Source of the DNA: Planctomycetaceae bacterium
Lineage (GTDB): Bacteria > Planctomycetota > Planctomycetia > Planctomycetales > Planctomycetaceae
Assembly (NCBI GenBank): GCA_020638955.1
Contig: JACKHO010000001.1
Span: forward strand, 496,001 to 560,000
Length of the DNA stretch: 64,000 nucleotides
Reading direction: 5' to 3'
The notes beneath the pieces are model-generated. The model was not told the origin of the DNA. It saw only the letters and a program-made list of their open reading frames with translations, and made no database searches. The translations under genes and the position numbers were made by a program. Shown here piece after piece: positions 51,292 through 58,721 of the stretch (position 1 is the stretch's first letter; every line of letters begins with the position of its first letter).

Positions 51292-51573
51292 TCATGAATT
51301 GCATTTTACGTTGCTGACGTCGCAGAACATATGGCGAATCGTTGTGGGACCGTTGTGTAGTTTGAATTCTTGATCTGCATCCCACTGGGCGACTGAGTCG
51401 ACTTCAGGGAAATTTGAAAAACTCTTGCCCTTTCGTGAGCGGCAATTCTTCTCAACCCCGGTTTGATGGTAGCCGGGTGTGAAATCGCACCAGTTGGCCT
51501 GGCCCAAAACCAAGACAGCCAGCCCAGGTTGCCTACGTAAAAGGCCGGTCGACACCAAATTGCAGGTGTCCAA
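51292..51573 (-). CDS. Doubtful small ORF in the 51241-51665 gap
   Basis: A frame of 93 codons from a TTG at 51573; no ATG or good ribosome binding site exists. Its translation contains AVLVLGQANWCDFTPGYHQT, FSNFPEVDSVAQWDADQEFK, and MFCDVSNVKCNS, with paired cysteines and balanced composition, so a small secreted protein or a remnant gene is possible. No homology known. The rest of the 51241-51665 gap shows nothing else. Confidence 0.3.
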   Translation of the reverse strand: MDTCNLVSTGLLRRQPGLAVLVLGQANWCDFTPGYHQTGVEKNCRSRKGKSFSNFPEVDSVAQWDADQEFKLHNGPTTIRHMFCDVSNVKCNS

Positions 51574-51665
51574 TCACGACGATGGTTTCGTCGTTGATTT
51601 CTGCGTAAGGCAATGCTCACGGCGAGCGTTGTCTATTGGACCTTTTTGTTGAGGAGTTTAGAGTC

Positions 51666-51986
51666 ATGCCTGTTACTGGAAATCAAGTAACTTTGAACAA
51701 CCAGACCATTGGCGTGGTCGTTAGCTTTAACTGCTTTTGGGACGGGGGGAAGTCGAGTCAGTCGCATCGATTCGATCAAGGAAGCCAGGGGACTATCGAC
51801 CTACAGCAATGTTCTCCGCCCCCACCGAATGGCGCGCAAGTCCGACTACAGGTGTTGATGGTTGGGAGTGTCGAGCCGAATCTCATCTCGGCTCCATTTA
51901 CGTACGAGCCAAACTCGGGTGGCGTCTGCTATCTCATTGCGGGACGACTGAATGATGGGCATCTTTCAGGCCCAAACAAGTGTTGA
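51666..51986 (+). CDS. Small unknown protein
   Basis: A 106-residue protein from ATG 51666, preceded by GAGGAGTTTAGAGTC. Begins MPVTGNQVTLNNQTIGVVVS; then FNCFWDGGKSSQSHRFDQGS, QVRLQVLMVGSVEPNLISAP, and GGVCYLIAGRLNDGHLSGPN. Beta-rich with three cysteines and no signal peptide. I do not recognise a domain. The clear start signal and normal composition support a real gene, possibly of a planctomycete-specific family. No operon partner. Confidence 0.55.
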   Translation: MPVTGNQVTLNNQTIGVVVSFNCFWDGGKSSQSHRFDQGSQGTIDLQQCSPPPPNGAQVRLQVLMVGSVEPNLISAPFTYEPNSGGVCYLIAGRLNDGHLSGPNKC

Positions 51987-52752
51987 ATTGACCAGTCCGA
52001 GACGGTGCTGCATATGCGCAGACCCACCTGACAAATTCAGCCGACCATTTAGGTCGGCTGAATCGCTTTTGTAGGGAAGGTAAAGTCGGCGGCAATGTAT
52101 GTCGTGTGTGTAGCGGGTACCCCACTTTGCCAATAAGCTGGGAATGCGAAGTGATCAAGAAATTCATCTTGAATCGTACGGCTGGCAAGGTCGTTCTGTG
52201 TTAAAAACGCACGGCACGCTAAAGCCTCTTGGGCCTTCGGCCCCCAACGGTTGCAAAGCAACCGGGGCCACCCGCGGTGGTCTGCCGGGTGTCGGCGGCG
52301 GGAACAACGGTGGGGGAGGAGATGATGGGAATGGGGATGGACCGGGTGGCTTGGGGGGGGTGGGGGTCCTTTCGACGGTGGCGGGATCGATCCTGTTGGC
52401 GTGCCTGAAGGGGAGGTCTAGGGTGAAAGGGTCGTGCACACTTGGCTGTGGCACGTTCGTCGTATCTCGCAACGAGTTACGTGTCACGGGCGAACTCGCT
52501 TGGTGACCCAGCCGAGTTAGCAGTCGGCATTACGAAACGTAGCGGCGGCAGGGCGTGGCAACTTCAAGTTGACCACGCCCTTTATACTTTTCTGGAGGTG
52601 CCCTCAGAACTGATGCAATTCATTGGTCGCCTCTGGTAATTCCAATTTTTAGAGGCGACAATTAAACGGAATTGTCCCTGCCCGGCCCGCCCTCGACACG
52701 GTCTCCGGCAGGCTGTGATGGCAATTCACGAAGGTACTCTGCGTTACAATCC
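51987..52752. other. 766-bp gap with interspersed repeat and a G-rich tract
   Basis: No gene found. A GGCC-rich repeat unit occupies 52149-52273. After it a strongly G-rich tract (about 52300-52420, with GGTGGGGGAGG and GGGGGGGGTGGGGG) would encode glycine repeats on + and proline repeats on -, with no family or ribosome binding site, so I treat frames here as artefacts. The following 300 bp to the next gene hold nothing recognisable. Confidence 0.5.
52149..52273 (+). repeat. GGCC-rich interspersed repeat, copy A
   Basis: The core AAAGCCTCTTGGGCCTTCGG...CCAACGGTTGCAAAGCAACC with GGGGCCACCC recurs at 53394-53450 and, reversed, at 22431-22479. The 5' part (AAGTGATCAAGAAATTCATC) corresponds to 53322-53350. 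Internal dyads are GGGCCTTCGGCCC and GGTTGC.AAGCAACC. Confidence 0.75.
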
Positions 52753-53295
52753 ATGTCCCATCCCATTGCCACGATCGACGTTCGAATTCGCACGGTCCAG
52801 CAGTTGTTTAATTCGCTGGACGCCACTCCCTTTCCTGACACCGACCTCGATGCGGAAGCGGAAGAATTCATTTTAAGCTGGGCGAGGGAGTTTCGCTCAG
52901 ATGCTCTGTTTCGAATTCGAATCCACGTCGAACATCTCCCCTCGGAGGACCATTACGTACAGAATACCGAGGCGGCTCTGAATGGATTTTTCGCCTACCG
53001 GGCCGATGTTCTGAAACGTCGGCTGCATCAGTTGCTGGCTCGGGGGCGTGTCAGCATGATCATTGGCCTCGCCTGTCTCGCAGCCTCTGTTGTCGGTGCC
53101 AACCTCGTTGGTCAATTCGGCGACGCCACGCTCGTTTTTATCTTGAGGGAGAGCCTCATTATCGGAGGCTGGGTGGCAATGTGGCGACCGCTCGAAATCC
53201 TGCTCTACGACTGGTGGCCACTGCGCCAGGAACGAATCATTTGCGAAAGACTCGCATGCGCCCAAGTGGAACTCGTCGAAGGCTGGGATACTTGA
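52753..53295 (+). CDS. Membrane protein of unknown function
   Basis: A 180-residue protein from ATG 52753 (MSHPIATIDVRIRTVQQLFN). The first part is soluble and includes DTDLDAEAEEFILSWAREF, FRIRIHVEHLPS, and FFAYRADVLKRRLHQLLARG, then two membrane segments (MIIGLACLAASVVGANLVGQ; ESLIIGGWVAMWRPLEILLY). It ends with a positively charged cytosolic tail (QERIICERLACAQVELVEGW). Similar conserved 'FRSDALFRIRIHVE' hypothetical proteins occur across bacteria, but no function is known. The longer upstream frame lacks a ribosome binding site. Confidence 0.72.
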   Translation: MSHPIATIDVRIRTVQQLFNSLDATPFPDTDLDAEAEEFILSWAREFRSDALFRIRIHVEHLPSEDHYVQNTEAALNGFFAYRADVLKRRLHQLLARGRVSMIIGLACLAASVVGANLVGQFGDATLVFILRESLIIGGWVAMWRPLEILLYDWWPLRQERIICERLACAQVELVEGWDT

Positions 53296-53321
53296 CCAGA
53301 ACGGAATTCTCGCGGGATCGC

Positions 53322-53450
53322 AAAGTGATCAAAACATTCACTGGGAATCTTCCGTTGGGCAAGCTCGACCGGATTTCGAAGCACGCTGTCCGATAAAGCC
53401 TCTCGGGCCTTCGGCCCCCAACGGTTGCAAAGCAACCGGGGCCACCCCGC
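53322..53450 (+). repeat. GGCC-rich interspersed repeat, copy B
   Basis: Same family as 52149-52273: AAAGTGATCAAAACATTCAC at the 5' end and AAAGCCTCTCGGGCCTTCGG...AAGCAACCGGGGCCACCCC at the 3' end. The pair brackets the membrane protein gene at 52753-53295, so it might mediate recombination around it. Confidence 0.75.
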
Positions 53451-53525
53451 GAGGTTGACAGCTTCGCCGTGGCATGAGAGTTTATTAGTCGTCCGAATTC
53501 TCACTCACACAGTTAGGGCTAAACA

Positions 53526-54713
53526 ATGGCAAGGCAAGAGCATGTACTTTCAGTGTTTGTGGCATCTCCGGGAGATGTTGAGGCTGAGCGTGGCAAGCTT
53601 GAGGAAGTGATACGTGAATATAACTTCACGTGGAGTCGTGAATTGAATGTGCGGCTTGAGCTCGTGCGATGGGAGACCCATGCATTTCCGGGAATGGGGA
53701 GCGATGCACAAGATGTAATAAATGAGCAAATACCGGAAGACTATGACATCTTCATTGGAATCATGTGGTGTCGTTATGGCACGCCCACTGGTCGTGCCGG
53801 TTCGGGAACCATTGAGGAATTCGAACGTGCGAAGGCGCGGTATGACTCTGCCCCCGAGTCTTTACGACTAATGTTCTATTTCAAAGATGAACCAATGCCG
53901 CCAAGTCAAATCGATGCCGCCCAACTTGCAAGTGTCGGCGCGTTCAAGTCGTCACTTGGAACTGAGGGGCAGCTATACTGGAGTTTCTCCGGACTGGATC
54001 ACTTTGAACAGCTAATTCGACTGCATCTCACAAGGCAGATACAGGAGTGGAAGAAACGTGCGTCAATCGACACTTCACCAACAGAGAAGAACGTAGCCTC
54101 GTCCACAGCAAACTGCGAGTTGGAGGAGGAAGGGTTTCTCGACCTAATCGAGCTTTTCGAGGATGAATTTGCTGAACTCTTGGATATTACGCAGCGGATA
54201 GCGTCGGCAACTGAGCATATCGGTCAGAAGATGCGAGACAGAACGACTGAGATGCAGAATCTGCCTCGCGATGAGAATGGGAATGCGGACAGGCGAGAGT
54301 CAAAGCGGTTGATCGGGAAAGCCGCGACCGATATGGATCAGTACTCGTCGCGCATCGAGGCAGAATTACCTCTATTTAGGAAGTCAATGAACGTTGGAAT
54401 GAACTCGTTTATCAAAGCTGCAACACTCGTGGTCGACTTTGATGCAAGTGACCGGGACATTCAACAGACGAAAGAAGCCCTGACTGCAACCACGAAAATG
54501 CGGCAATCACTAGGTGAAGCAAAAGGGTCAATGAGCAATTTTCGCGATGTCATCGCTGCCCTGCCTCGAATGACTACCCAACTCAACAGGTCCCGCAGAA
54601 GGGTCACGGCAGTTCTCGATCTGTTGATTAATGAGTTTTCGAGCGGTGAAATTCTTCTGCTTGAGTCGGAGAAGGTTGTAAGGGACTTCATAACCAGTTC
54701 TGAACCGGAGTAG
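53526..54713 (+). CDS. DUF4062-domain protein with helical C-terminus
   Basis: A 395-residue protein. Residues 1-170 fit DUF4062, a Rossmann-like domain related to TIR: LSVFVASPGDVEAERGKLEE ('vFvSSp..dl..eR....'), VRLELVRWETHAFPGMG, DVINEQIPEDYDIFIGIMWC and RYGTPTGRAGSGTIEEFERA, all in order. The C-terminal 200 residues are mainly alpha-helical without a NACHT/STAND NTPase. DUF4062 domains occur at the start of signalling or abortive-infection proteins; its activity is unproven. No clear partner next to it. The isolated position between repeats and the atypical composition suggest horizontal gain (inference). Confidence 0.82.
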   Translation: MARQEHVLSVFVASPGDVEAERGKLEEVIREYNFTWSRELNVRLELVRWETHAFPGMGSDAQDVINEQIPEDYDIFIGIMWCRYGTPTGRAGSGTIEEFERAKARYDSAPESLRLMFYFKDEPMPPSQIDAAQLASVGAFKSSLGTEGQLYWSFSGLDHFEQLIRLHLTRQIQEWKKRASIDTSPTEKNVASSTANCELEEEGFLDLIELFEDEFAELLDITQRIASATEHIGQKMRDRTTEMQNLPRDENGNADRRESKRLIGKAATDMDQYSSRIEAELPLFRKSMNVGMNSFIKAATLVVDFDASDRDIQQTKEALTATTKMRQSLGEAKGSMSNFRDVIAALPRMTTQLNRSRRRVTAVLDLLINEFSSGEILLLESEKVVRDFITSSEPE

Positions 54714-54826
54714 TCGGAGGGTGCATGCGACCAAGCATCAAAGCCCCGTACCTACTGGAAGGTGCGTATCAATGCTCCCCGACGATTGCGCAAACCACAA
54801 CTGCTTAAATCAAACACAATCCCGTT

Positions 54827-56272
54827 CTAAGGCAATACCAGAAACATTCCCGTATAGACCATGGTCGCTGTTGTGGCTGCCTGGGCATTGAACGGTACCT
54901 GGTAGCGGAGGGCTGGGGCGGGGTCGCCGGGTCGGTAGTAGCCGAGTGGGTAGTGGCGACGCCAGACGGGGTCGAGGGCGATTTGGTATGGCAGGCCAGC
55001 AGCCTGCACACCGAAGCGGGCCATCGAGACGACGGGCTGGATGATTTCCGGGTACGTGTGGCCGTATCGCTCCAGCGACGGGTCTTCGAAGTACAAAGGA
55101 TTGTACGACACGTTGGCTGCCTCCCACTGGAATTCCGTCGTGGCGAAAGCGCGTTCGACAGCACCACTTTCGGGCAGCGGAACAATTTCCGGCGTGCGCG
55201 AACGGGGATCAGAGGGATCAGTCGTTCGTTTACGGCCGGTGGGCGAGTAGTCGTGGAATGGTTCGATCTGTGTAATCGGACGGAATTCGTACACGGCGTC
55301 CGTGGCTGGAATATCGACGTCAACAAAATTCTGATCCTGTGGTGCAGGCGGCAAATCAACAAGTGCCGTCCGCGCTGGAACCAGTTGAGTTTGTTCCGGC
55401 ATGGGAGGCAGGAAGTTGGAGGCGTCGGGCGTTAGTGGACCGGGAGCGACTTGTACCGTCGCTGCGGGCTGCGGCTGTGGTTCGTCATCCTGTTGATACA
55501 ACGCGGGATTCGGAACCACGAGCGGAGTTCCCTCCCCTTCCGGGAGAAAGACGTCGTCGGGGTTGAGGCGTCCCGCCACGAGATTTTCAGGTAGCGGATT
55601 CGGTTCTTCAGGCAAAGCGGCAGCGGGCTCCTCGATGGTGGCTACGGCAGCTTGTTGCTGTTCGAGCTCCATCATTTCGTCAGTCGGGAATGGTGGTGCG
55701 GTTCCCTGCTTTGCAACCTGTGGCTGAGCCACGACAGGTTCGACTGAGTCCACGAGAGCATCGCCCACCAAGGCATCGGGGGCAGGCTGCAGGGCAGCAC
55801 CTCGATCAAGTGACTGAGGAACTGGAGTTGAAAACAGTGGACGCGGCGTGTCGTCGCCAGCAGAACGCCAATTCGGCGCATCACCGAAAGCAGCATCATT
55901 TGCCGCAGTGTCCTCTACCGTGGGAGCCGTAGTCTCCGGCGCGGCGACGACTTCAGCTTCGTCGGGAGCCGTATTCTGCTCAAAGGGAATGGGCGTAGAC
56001 GGGGGCGGAGCGGGATTACTCGAACGTTGGGCAGCACCGGGCGAGCGTCGTCGCGGATGCTGCAGTGACTCCTTCAGCTTTTCCCAGCGCATTTCGGCCG
56101 AGCGACTTTTCAGCCGCTGAATGGGATCACCCTGCTGCTGGGCAGCGGCGTCCATACCGATGCCGCATACCACGGAACTGCTTAAAGCCAGGCACCACAG
56201 CCAGTTAAAGGCTGTCCACCGGCGCGTGTTCGACGGTGTAGTTGGGTGCTTCTTGCGTAATGGCAATGTCAT
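54827..56272 (-). CDS. Proline/alanine-rich exported protein of a planctomycete type
   Basis: A 481-residue protein; the ATG at 56272 lies inside guaB, overlapping its last 68 bp. The signal region is AFNWLWCLALSSSVVCGIG. A long low-complexity middle (about residues 60-340, rich in Pro, Ala, Glu and Gln) is followed by a conserved C-terminal domain: FQWEAANVSYNPLYFEDPSL, ERYGHTYPEIIQPVVSMARF, YQIALDPVWRRHYPLGYYRP. This 'W.A.n.sYnPLYFEdp.LERYG' domain is common in planctomycetes and of unknown function, perhaps cell-envelope. ATG, not a shorter start, is kept because the signal peptide would otherwise be lost. Confidence 0.75.
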   Translation of the reverse strand: MTLPLRKKHPTTPSNTRRWTAFNWLWCLALSSSVVCGIGMDAAAQQQGDPIQRLKSRSAEMRWEKLKESLQHPRRRSPGAAQRSSNPAPPPSTPIPFEQNTAPDEAEVVAAPETTAPTVEDTAANDAAFGDAPNWRSAGDDTPRPLFSTPVPQSLDRGAALQPAPDALVGDALVDSVEPVVAQPQVAKQGTAPPFPTDEMMELEQQQAAVATIEEPAAALPEEPNPLPENLVAGRLNPDDVFLPEGEGTPLVVPNPALYQQDDEPQPQPAATVQVAPGPLTPDASNFLPPMPEQTQLVPARTALVDLPPAPQDQNFVDVDIPATDAVYEFRPITQIEPFHDYSPTGRKRTTDPSDPRSRTPEIVPLPESGAVERAFATTEFQWEAANVSYNPLYFEDPSLERYGHTYPEIIQPVVSMARFGVQAAGLPYQIALDPVWRRHYPLGYYRPGDPAPALRYQVPFNAQAATTATMVYTGMFLVLP

Positions 56273-57698
56273 GCGGGTGGTTCTCCCTCACCGTGGCCGC
56301 GCTCACGCGGAGGAACCGTGACTGAGTTCGAAGTTCTTCAATCGTTCGAACCCCGAGATATCCCATCCCGGCACGCAGCCCCCCCACGAGCTGGTACAGG
56401 AGGCTATTGAGCGGACCTTTGTACGGTACGCGTCCTTCCACCCCCTCTGGAACTAGTTTCGGCTTCCCACGGCCATCGTCTTCAGTTCCGCTCTGCCGAT
56501 ACCGCTCACTTGAGCCTTTTACCATCGCGCCTAACGACCCCATTCCTCGGTATCTCTTGAATCGTCGACCTTGGAACAGGATGGTTTCACCTGGACTTTC
56601 GTCCAGTCCTGCGAGCAGTCCCCCCAGCATGACGACGTGCCCGCCGACTGCCAGAGCCTTCGCAATGTCACCGCTGTATCGGATGCCCCCATCGGCCACG
56701 ACGGGGATATCCGTCCCCTTCAGTGCGGCGGCAGCGTTCGACACGGCCGTCAACTGCGGGACACCCACTCCTGAGATGATGCGGGTGGTACAAATCGATC
56801 CAGGACCAATTCCGACCTTCACACAGTCGGCACCAGCGTCGGCCAATGCCTTGGCACCTTCAGCCGTCGCGATATTTCCCGCAATGACATCAATAGTCCA
56901 CTGCTTTTTGATTTGGGCCACGGTGTCGATGACGTTCTTCGAGTGCCCGTGGGCACTGTCGACGACCAGCACGTCAACGCCGCCGTTGATGAGCTTTTCG
57001 GCCCGCTCGTAGTCATGTACACCAACCGCTGCACCGACCCGCAGACGGCCGCGACTGTCTTTGTTGGCTCTTGGGTAACGGAGGTTCTTGTCGATGTCTT
57101 TGATGGTGATGAGACCGCGAAGCTGGAATTTCTGGTCAACCAGCAGCAGCTTTTCGACCCGGTTTTCCCGCAGAATGCGTTCGGCGTCTTTGAGATTCGT
57201 GTCTTCCGGTGCCGTGACGAGGCGGTCCTGCGGCGTCATGACGTCGCGGACCTTGGTGTCGCCGGAATCCAGGAAACGCAAGTCGCGACGCGTCAGAATT
57301 CCCCGCAGAATGTTGTTCTCATCGACAATGGGTACGCCGCCAATGTTACGGGCGTCCATCATGGAAATGGCCTGAGAAACCGTGGCGTCGGGGCGGAGTG
57401 TCACCGGATCGACAATCACACCGTGCTCACTCCGTTTGACCCTGTCCACCTCCAGAGCCTGCTGCTCATGGGACAAGTTCTTGTGGACAATTCCCAGTCC
57501 ACCTTCCTGAGCCATCGCAATGGCCATGTCACTCTCGGTGACCGTGTCCATAGGACTGGAAATGATGGGAATGTTGAGCGAAATGTTCCGGGTGAGCGTC
57601 GTCGAGACGTCAGCGTCAGCTGGCATGACCTCACTGTAAGCGGGAACGAGGAGGAGGTCGTCGAACGTAAGCCCTGTTTCGAGCAGGCGATCCTTCAT
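56205..57698 (-). CDS. guaB: IMP dehydrogenase
   Basis: A 497-residue IMPDH from the ATG at 57698 (MKDRLLETGLTFDDLLLVPA); the longer frame begins at a poor start. The CBS pair (about residues 95-215) lies in the standard insert, followed by VGAAVGVHDYERAEKLINGG and DVLVVDSAHGHSKNVID. The catalytic loop is VGIGPGSICTTRIISGVGVP with Cys nucleophile, then DGGIRYSGDIAKALAVGGHV and GSLGAMVKGSSERYRQSG, and the flap ends near VPEGVEGRVPYKG. It makes XMP from IMP in guanine nucleotide synthesis. Overlap with the next - strand gene by 68 bp suggests translational coupling. Confidence 0.97.
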   Translation of the reverse strand: MKDRLLETGLTFDDLLLVPAYSEVMPADADVSTTLTRNISLNIPIISSPMDTVTESDMAIAMAQEGGLGIVHKNLSHEQQALEVDRVKRSEHGVIVDPVTLRPDATVSQAISMMDARNIGGVPIVDENNILRGILTRRDLRFLDSGDTKVRDVMTPQDRLVTAPEDTNLKDAERILRENRVEKLLLVDQKFQLRGLITIKDIDKNLRYPRANKDSRGRLRVGAAVGVHDYERAEKLINGGVDVLVVDSAHGHSKNVIDTVAQIKKQWTIDVIAGNIATAEGAKALADAGADCVKVGIGPGSICTTRIISGVGVPQLTAVSNAAAALKGTDIPVVADGGIRYSGDIAKALAVGGHVVMLGGLLAGLDESPGETILFQGRRFKRYRGMGSLGAMVKGSSERYRQSGTEDDGRGKPKLVPEGVEGRVPYKGPLNSLLYQLVGGLRAGMGYLGVRTIEELRTQSRFLRVSAATVRENHPHDIAITQEAPNYTVEHAPVDSL

Positions 57699-57988
57699 TT
57701 GAGCACAAAGTCGGTTGAAGTTTGGGAAGGTGGTCAACTTCCCGTCACAGGATACCGCCCTGCCCCACAGATTTCGACCCTCTGGACCAGGGATTCAAAA
57801 TCGGGAATGGGCCTCCCAAATTCGCGCAAAGACCAATGCCCAGCACAATTACCCCGAACGCATCAACCATGCGAGAGGCAAGTTCAGCCGCCCCGGAGTA
57901 AGATGAAGTCGTTACGTCTGCACTTGGGCCAGCTGTGCTGGTATCATGGAGACAGCGAGAGGATTTAATCTCTTGATTGGGGGCGACG

Positions 57989-58471
57989 ATGACATCGTCG
58001 AAAACGACAAAGTTTCTATTCAGCCTGCTTGTGGGTGTGGGCTGTGGATTAGTTCTTGCCGCATTACTGGTTGGCGGGTTCGTATTGTTGGCGATCATCG
58101 AATTGTCATCAGGGTCTGACGCGGGATCGATCGAACTGGCCCGCGAATGGCGTGATGAGTTGACAGCATATGCTTCCGTTCAGGAAGCACTGGAAGCCGA
58201 TGCCGAAATTGAACATGTTGAATTCGAAAACGGCGAATGGATCATCGGTCGGGCACGCAACAGTCATGGCACACACGAGGGAGGCGGAACGGTCGTGGTA
58301 TGTGACTCACACGGCGAAGTTCATGGATTTCACAACAGCCACATTTGCGGCGAGGGATTCTTGACGGACGTGTTTGCATGCGTCGATGATGCGCCCACGT
58401 TCTACATTTGGATGTCCGACCACGGCTTTGACGAATACGACTTCGACGAAACGAATAGTCCGGCGGAGTAA
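57989..58471 (+). CDS. Exported or membrane-anchored small unknown protein
   Basis: A 160-residue protein from ATG 57989, preceded by TTGGGGGCGACG. One membrane anchor (FLFSLLVGVGCGLVLAALLV and VGGFVLLAII). The rest includes EWRDELTAYASVQEALEADA, EWIIGRARNSHGTHEGGGTV and VVVCDSHGEVHGFHNSHICG, a histidine-rich tract, then CVDDAPTFYIWMSDHGFDEY. The His-rich motif may bind metal. No recognised family. Divergent from guaB (290 bp between starts), so the region 57699-57988 holds two promoters. Confidence 0.62.
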   Translation: MTSSKTTKFLFSLLVGVGCGLVLAALLVGGFVLLAIIELSSGSDAGSIELAREWRDELTAYASVQEALEADAEIEHVEFENGEWIIGRARNSHGTHEGGGTVVVCDSHGEVHGFHNSHICGEGFLTDVFACVDDAPTFYIWMSDHGFDEYDFDETNSPAE

Positions 58472-58591
58472 CAACAAAAACCTTCCACCGACTTCATCTC
58501 AAAAACAGGCAGAGCTCGTCCAAACCCGTTGGGCGGGACAGCAAGCTGTTTTCACCCTGTAGGCGCTTTCCTGAATCGTTGATTATGTAGA

Positions 58592-58671
58592 ACCGCAGTG
58601 CACGCTGAGGATCGCAGAGAAAACATGACGGTATTGCCTCGGCGTTCTCTGCGACCTCCGCGTTTCAAAAT
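58592..58671. repeat. Intergenic repeat with CTCTGCG...GCGTTTC, copy 2
   Basis: ACCGCAGTGCACGCTGAGG, TCGCAGAGAAAACATGAC and CTCTGCGACCTCCGCGTTTC are diverged from the unit at 38237-38325. The gap 58472-58721 has no gene besides it. Confidence 0.5.
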
Positions 58672-58721
58672 CCAATGGGATGGTACGATGCAGACCGAAG
58701 CGGTTTTCCACGAGATGCCCC

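Noticed and set aside
52144..52506. Glycine-rich protein of 120 residues
   Set aside because: The first half translates an interspersed repeat, the second half a G-run; no ribosome binding site or homology.
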